A DNA stretch of 64,000 nucleotides from Poa pratensis (lineage: Eukaryota > Streptophyta > Magnoliopsida > Poales > Poaceae): assembly GCA_947311845.1 (NCBI GenBank), contig CAMZMU010000096.1, positions 13,424,518-13,488,517 of the forward strand. The letters are read 5' to 3'. How positions within the stretch are numbered: the first letter of the stretch is position 1; every line of letters starts with the position of its first letter. The notes under the pieces were generated by a model. It made no database searches. It was given only the letters and a program-made list of their open reading frames with translations, and was not told where the DNA came from. Made by a program: the position numbers and the translations under genes. Positions 58,853 to 64,000 of the stretch are shown in pieces.

Positions 58853-59055
58853 CTGACTCGGGTTACGCGACTCGACTGACCCGGTGATCTAGACCAAAAT
58901 AAAACCCTAGGTACATTCAAGAAAGGCGAGGAATTTCTTACCCTCGAAGCGTGATCGATGGCGAAGAAGATCTTCCGCCGACACCCTCCGTCGACAATCC
59001 CCACTCTCACGCTCCAGACATACTCCTGCACGAGAAACAAAATAAAGAATGTTAA

Positions 59056-59330
59056 TTGCTACACCAAAATAAAATTGTCATACACCAAAATTGCATCAAC
59101 ATATATTGCATACACCAAAATTTGCTCACTGTTTTAATAAACCTAAAATTTAATCAACATATACATAAAAATGCACAACACATACATTGCATACATATAC
59201 CAAAATTGCATCAACATACTGTTTTAATAAAGGGGTGGCTCACAATTGCATCAACATAAAATTGCATCAACATAAAATTGCATCAAAATTGCATCAACAT
59301 ACATTGCATACACATACATTGCATCAGAAC
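59056..59330. repeat. AT-rich short repeats in outer CACTA
   Basis: Irregular tandem copies of CACCAAAATTGCATCAACAT and CATACATTGCATACA. Noncoding. Confidence 0.7.
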
Positions 59331-59411
59331 CAATCAATTAAACTAAACCTAGCCTAACACATAATTAGTACCAATTTATTTCCTACAGGGAACAAATTTA
59401 AACTTGCTGCC

Positions 59412-59904
59412 ATGAACAAATTTAAACTAAACCTGCAGCAGCGGGCGTGGAGCGGCGTTGAGGAGGGTCGGTGGCCGGGTGGCGGGATGCGTGTTGGGGC
59501 CGTGCAGCGGCGGGGCCCTCGAGCGTCTGGCCGGCGGTGGCGGCAGGGGAGGAGGCCGGGGAGGCGGTGGCGGCAGGGGAGGTGGAGGCGGCGGGGTCTG
59601 GGGCATGTGTGGAGTGGGGGTGGCCGACTGGCCGGAGGCGGCGGCCGGCGGGCGGCGGGGTCTGGGGCGGCCCGATCTCGTGGAGCAGAGGTGCGGCGGA
59701 GGAGGCCGGGAGGCGGTGGCGGCAGGGGAGGAGGCCGGGGAGGCGGTGGCGGCAGGGGAGGTGGAGGCCGGCGTGGAGGGCTGCGGCGGCGGCGGGCCGG
59801 TGGTGGCTGTGGTGGTGGATGTGTGCGTGAGTGTGTGTGTGTGGAGTGGTGGATGTGTGCGTGGATGCGGCCGGGCCGACACCTTCAATTCAGGTGCTCG
59901 TGTC
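59412..59904. repeat. G-rich minisatellite near the right end of outer CACTA
   Basis: Blocks of GGAGGCCGGGGAGGCGGTGG followed by CGGCAGGGGAGG recur at about 59540-59600 and 59695-59770. The G runs give strong quadruplex potential on the plus strand. Frames on both strands are low-complexity (Gly/Arg or Pro/Thr) and not considered genes. Confidence 0.65.
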
Positions 59905-60079
59905 TTTGCCGTGCGCTTTCAACTGCGGAACACGGCAAAGGATCTTTGCCGTGCGCTTTCACCTGCGGAACACGGCAAAGGATCTTTGCCGTGCGCTTTC
60001 ACCTGCGGAACACGACAAAGGATCGTTCCCGTGCGCATTTAATCGAGGAGCACGGCAAAGATCCTTTGCCGTGTGCTTT
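59905..60079. repeat. right subterminal repeats of outer CACTA, 40-bp units
   Basis: TTTGCCGTGCGCTTTC starts at 59905, 59945 and 59985, with a diverged unit at 60025 and a half unit at 60065. Each unit ends GGAACACGGCAAAGGATC, an inverted partner. Same motif as the left end (41507-42270). Confidence 0.88.
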
Positions 60080-60243
60080 TTTTTTTCTTGGGTTTTTTTC
60101 TTGCATTTTGAAGTGCATGTGTGTTGCAACAGATGTAAAATATGCCAAATATTTTAAGTTTGAGGTATACTCTGTGTTTTGTTGTATAATTGTGTCCATT
60201 TGAAGTATGTTTGCTCACGGCGAATATTGTTGCTCTCCATTTC

Positions 60244-63200
60244 GGGTGAAAACTCCCTTGTCGGGTTAGAGGTGAAAACTCCCGTGTCGGGTGCGGGGCA
60301 CGAAATCATGCGACAGACCACATGAAATGTTGGTTCCCCATGGTCCTATGTACCAACCTAACACAACGATGCAAAAAAGTTCACGCGTCTACCCCCTCTC
60401 GGCGCCGGTCAAAGGGGTAGATCGACAGGTTTGACTTTTTTCCAGCGGGTGTAGGGTTTCGCCGTAGCGGGGCCCGAGTGTCGGAATCCCACCAAAACTT
60501 GCATGGGTCCCTAACATATGTATAAGAATGTGTTGGTAGGTTGTGGGAACCAAGATACGGCTCCGAGGTGCGACCCGCTTCACCGACCCCTATTACTCTG
60601 TAGTAAGTTCCGGCACTTAGAGGTGAAAACTCCCGTGTCGGGTGCGGGGCACGGAATCATGCGACGGACCGCATGAAATGTTGGTTCCCCGTGGTCCTAT
60701 GTACCAACCTAACACAACCAAGCAAAAAAGTTCACGCGTCTACCCCCTCTCGGCGCCGGTCAAAGGGGTAGATCGACAGGTTTGACTTTTTTCCAGCGGG
60801 TGTAGGGTTTCGCCGTAGCGGGGTCCGGAGTGTCGGAATCCCACCAAAACTTGCATGGGTCCCTAACATATGTATAAGAATGTGTTGGTAGGTTGTGGGA
60901 ACCAAGATACGGCTCCGAGGTGCGACCCGCTTCACCGACCCCTATTACTCCGTAGTAAGTTCCGGCACTTAGAGGTGAAAACTCCCGTGTCGGGTGCGGG
61001 GCACGGAATCATGCGACGGACCACATGAAATGTTGGTTCCCCATGGTCCTATGTACCAACCTAACACAACCAAGCAAAAAAGTTCACGCGTCTACCCCCT
61101 CTCGGCGCCGGTCAAAGGGTAGATCGACAGGTTTGACTTTTTTCCAGCGGGTGTAGGGTTTCGCCGTAGCGGGGTCCGGAGTGTCGGAATCCCACCAAAA
61201 CTTGCATGGGTCCCTAACATATGTATAAGAATGTGTTGGTAGGTTGTGGGAACCAAGATACGGCTCCGAGGTGCGACCCGCTTCACCGACCCCTATTACT
61301 CCGTAGTAAGTTCCGGCACTTAGAGGTGAAAACTCCCGTGTCGGGTGCGGGGCACGGAATCATGCGACGGACCACATGAAATGTTGGTTCCCCATGGTCC
61401 TATGTACCAACCTAACACAACCAAGCAAAAAAGTTCACGCGTCTACCCCCTCTCGGCGCCGGTCAAAGGGGTAGATCGACAGGTTTGACTTTTTTCCAGC
61501 GGATGTAGGGTTTCGCCGTAGCGGGGTCCGGAGCGTCGGAATCCCACCAAAACTTGCATGGGTCCCTAAAATATGTATAAGAATGTGTTGGTAGGTTGTG
61601 GGAACCAAGATACGGCTCCGAGGTGCGACCCGCTTCACCGACCCCTATTACTCCGTAGTAAGTTCCGGCACTTAGAGGTGAAAACTCCCGTGTCGGGTGC
61701 GGGGCACGGAATCATGCGACGGACCACATGAAATGTTGGTTCCCCATGGTCCTATGTACCAACCTAACACAACCAAGAAAAAAAGTTCACGCGTCTACCC
61801 CCTCTCGGCGCCGGTCAAAGGGGTAGATCGACAGGTTTGACTTTTTTCCAGCGGGTGTAGGGTTTCGCCGTAGCGGGGTCCGGAGTGTCGGAATCCCACC
61901 AAAACTTGCATGGGTCCCTAACATATGTATAAGAATGTGTTGGTAGGTTGTGGGAACCAAGATACGGCTCCGAGGTGCGACCCGCTTCACCGACCCCTAT
62001 TACTCCGTAGTAAGTTCCGGCACTTAGAGGTGAAAACTCCCGTGTCGGGTGCGGGGCACGGAATCATGCGACGGACCACATGAAATGTTGGTTCCCCATG
62101 GTCCTATGTACCAACCTAACACAACCAAGCAAAAAAGTTCACGCGTCTACCCCCTCTCGGCGCCGGTCAAAGGGGTAGATCGACAGTTTGACTTTTTTCC
62201 AGCGGATGTAGGGTTTCGCCGTAGCGGGGTCCGGAGCGTCGGAATCCCACCAAAACTTGCATGGGTCCCTAAAATATGTATAAGAATGTGTTGGTAGGTT
62301 GTGGGAACCAAGATACGGCTCCGAGGTGCGACCCGCTTCACCGACCCCTATTACTCCGTAGTAAGTTCCGGCACTTAGAGGTGAAAACTCCCGTGTCGGG
62401 TGCGGGGCACGGAATCATGCGACGGACCACATGAAATGTTGGTTCCCCATGGTCCTATGTACCAACCTAACACAACCAAGCAAAAAAGTTCACGCGTCTA
62501 CCCCCTCTCGGCGCCGGTCAAAGGGGTAGATCGACAGGTTTGACTTTTTTCCAGCGGATGTAGGGTTTCGACGTAGCGGGGTCCGGAGCGTCGGAATCCC
62601 ACCAAAACTTGCATGGGTCCCTAAAATATGTATAAGAATGTGTTGGTAGGTTGTGGGAACCAAGATACGGCTCCGAGGTGCGACCCGCTTCACCGACCCC
62701 TATTACTCCGTAGTAAGTTCCGGCACTTAGAGGTGAAAACTCCCGTGTCGGGTGCGGGGCACGGAATCATGCGACGGACCACATGAAATGTTGGTTCCCC
62801 ATGGTCCTATGTACCAACCTAACACAACCAAGAAAAAAAGTTCACGCGTCTACCCCCTCTCGGCGCCGGTCAAAGGGGTAGATCGACAGGTTTGACTTTT
62901 TTCCAGCGGGTGTAGGGTTTCGCCGTAGCGGGGTCCGGAGTGTCGGAATCCCACCAAAACTTGCATGGGTCCCTAACATATGTATAAGAATGTGTTGGTA
63001 GGTTGTGGGAACCAAGATACGGCTCCGAGGTGCGACCCGCTTCACCGACCCCTATTACTCCGTAGTAAGTTCCGGCACTTAGAGGTGAAAACTCCCGTGT
63101 CGGGTGCGGGCACGGAATCATGCGACGGACCACATGAAATGTTGGTTCCCCATGGTCCTATGTACCAACCTAACACAACCAAGCAAAAAAGTTCACGCGT

Positions 63201-64000
63201 CTACCCCCTCTCGGCGCCGGTCAAAGGGGTAGATCGACAGGTTTGACTTTTTTCCAGCGGGTGTAGGGTTTCGCCGTAGCGGGGTCCGGAGTGTCGGAAT
63301 CCCACCAAAACTTGCATGGGTCCCTAACATATGTATAAGAATGTGTTGGTAGGTTGTGGGAACCAAGATACGGCTCCGAGGTGTGACCCGCTTCACCGAC
63401 CCCTATTACTCCGTAGTAAGTTCCGGCACTTAGAGGTGAAAACTCCCGTGTCGGGTGCGGGCACGGAATCATGCGACGGACCACATGAAATGTTGGTTCC
63501 CCATGGTCCTATGTACCAACCTAACACAACCAAGCAAAAAAGTTCACGCGTCTACCCCCTCTCGGCATCGGTCAAAGGGGTAGATCGACAGGTTTGACTT
63601 TTTTCCAGCGGGTGTAGGGTTTCGCCGTAGCGGGGTCCGGAGTGTCGGAATCCCACCAAAACTTGCATGGGTCCCTAACATATGTATAAGAATGTGTTGG
63701 TAGGTTGTGGGAACGAAGATACGGCTCCGAGGTGCGACCCGCTTCACCGACCCCTATTACTCCGTAGTAAGTTCCGGCACTTAGAGGTGAAAACTCCCGT
63801 GTCGGGTGCGGGGCACGGAATCATGCGACGGACCACATGAAATGTTGGTTCCCCATGGTCCTATGTACCAACCTAACACAACCAAGCAAAAAAGTTCACG
63901 CGTCTACCCCCTCTCGGCGCCGGTCAAAGGGTAGATCGACAGGTTTGACTTTTTTCCAGCGGTGTAGGGTTTCGCCGTAGCGGGGTCCGGAGTGTTGGAA
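60244..64000. repeat. ~352-bp tandem satellite array, running off the window
   Basis: The landmark AGAGGTGAAAACTCCCGTG recurs at 60268, 60619, 60971, ... to about 63782 with spacing of 350-353 bp, giving ten full units and a partial one. A truncated 24-bp copy precedes it (60244-60267). Units are about 97-99% alike. Two variant classes exist, e.g. CCTAACATATG versus CCTAAAATATG. A conserved 64-67-codon minus frame recurs in most units but cannot be continuous, because 352 is not a multiple of three. Family not recognised. Confidence 0.93.

Larger units (their letters stand above)
41507..60079 (-). mobile_element. outer CACTA (En/Spm) element, host of a second CACTA
   Basis: The left terminus is CACTACCGGAAATCACAG at 41507. 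Subterminal TTTGCCGTG/CACGGCAAA motifs fill 41527-42265 and recur at 59905-60079, where the other end is expected. Genes run on the minus strand in the usual order: TNP2 first (58397-45631), then a TNPA-type gene (45377-42940). The right-hand TAGTG terminus was not found before the tandem array begins at about 60244. The true right end is therefore lost, or lies beyond the array outside the window. TNP2 is split by the inner element (48467-57533). Without the insert this part is about 9.5 kb. Confidence 0.85.

Noticed and set aside
59905..60079. Regular 40-bp repeats resembling a CRISPR array
   Set aside because: There are no unique spacers and the DNA is plant nuclear. The units are CACTA subterminal motifs. 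The same holds for 48497-48860.
60389..63747. Repeated 64-67-codon minus frames and 82-88-codon plus frames in the tandem array
   Set aside because: They recur only because the DNA is repeated. The unit is not a multiple of three and the frames are not joined into a longer product.

Overview
The window is nuclear DNA of a temperate grass, most likely Triticeae or a close pooid relative. The grounds are plant introns, a SEPALLATA3-type MADS-box gene with the grass exon layout, two plant ascorbate oxidase genes, and dense nested transposons of kinds familiar from wheat and barley (LINEs, a Gypsy element primed by tRNA-Asp, CACTA elements, tRNA-derived SINEs). No bacterial, viral or CRISPR features were seen.

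Layout. 1-9.2 kb: two 5'-truncated LINEs (one with target-site duplications) set among small acidic or decayed open frames and a three-copy dispersed repeat. 9.2-17.4 kb: a complete, recent, non-autonomous Gypsy-type LTR element on the minus strand with near-identical LTRs, TSD CACCC, a tRNA-Asp primer site and a broken gag-protease frame. 17.7-18.7 kb: a solo LTR with TSD TATAG. 18.7-24.2 kb: low-gene DNA with a two-exon gene fragment, a SINE with 17-bp TSDs and a decayed small membrane-protein frame.

24.2-33.3 kb: two divergently transcribed L-ascorbate oxidase paralogues. The minus copy has a frameshifted first exon; the plus copy is intact (576 aa). Between them lie a CACTA-derived inverted-repeat element and a PIF/Harbinger-like fragment. 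34.9-40.9 kb: a complete eight-exon SEP3-clade MADS-box gene (258 aa, minus strand) with a SINE and a tandem duplication in its large first intron.

41.5-64 kb: an outer CACTA element whose left terminus lies about 600 bp upstream of the MADS start codon. It carries an intact seven-exon TNPA/Transposase_24-type gene and a TNP2 gene. The TNP2 gene is split by a second, complete CACTA element (48467-57533, TSD CTA). The inner element has a near-intact TNP2 and a three-exon Ulp1-like gene lacking two expected catalytic residues, and both genes are preceded by the same ~155-bp two-hairpin leader. The window ends in a ~352-bp tandem array (at least 10 copies) that runs off the right edge.

A recurring theme is isolated single-base losses in GC-rich coding or LTR DNA. 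They may be consensus errors rather than biological decay, so pseudogene calls resting on one frameshift are given with that caveat.
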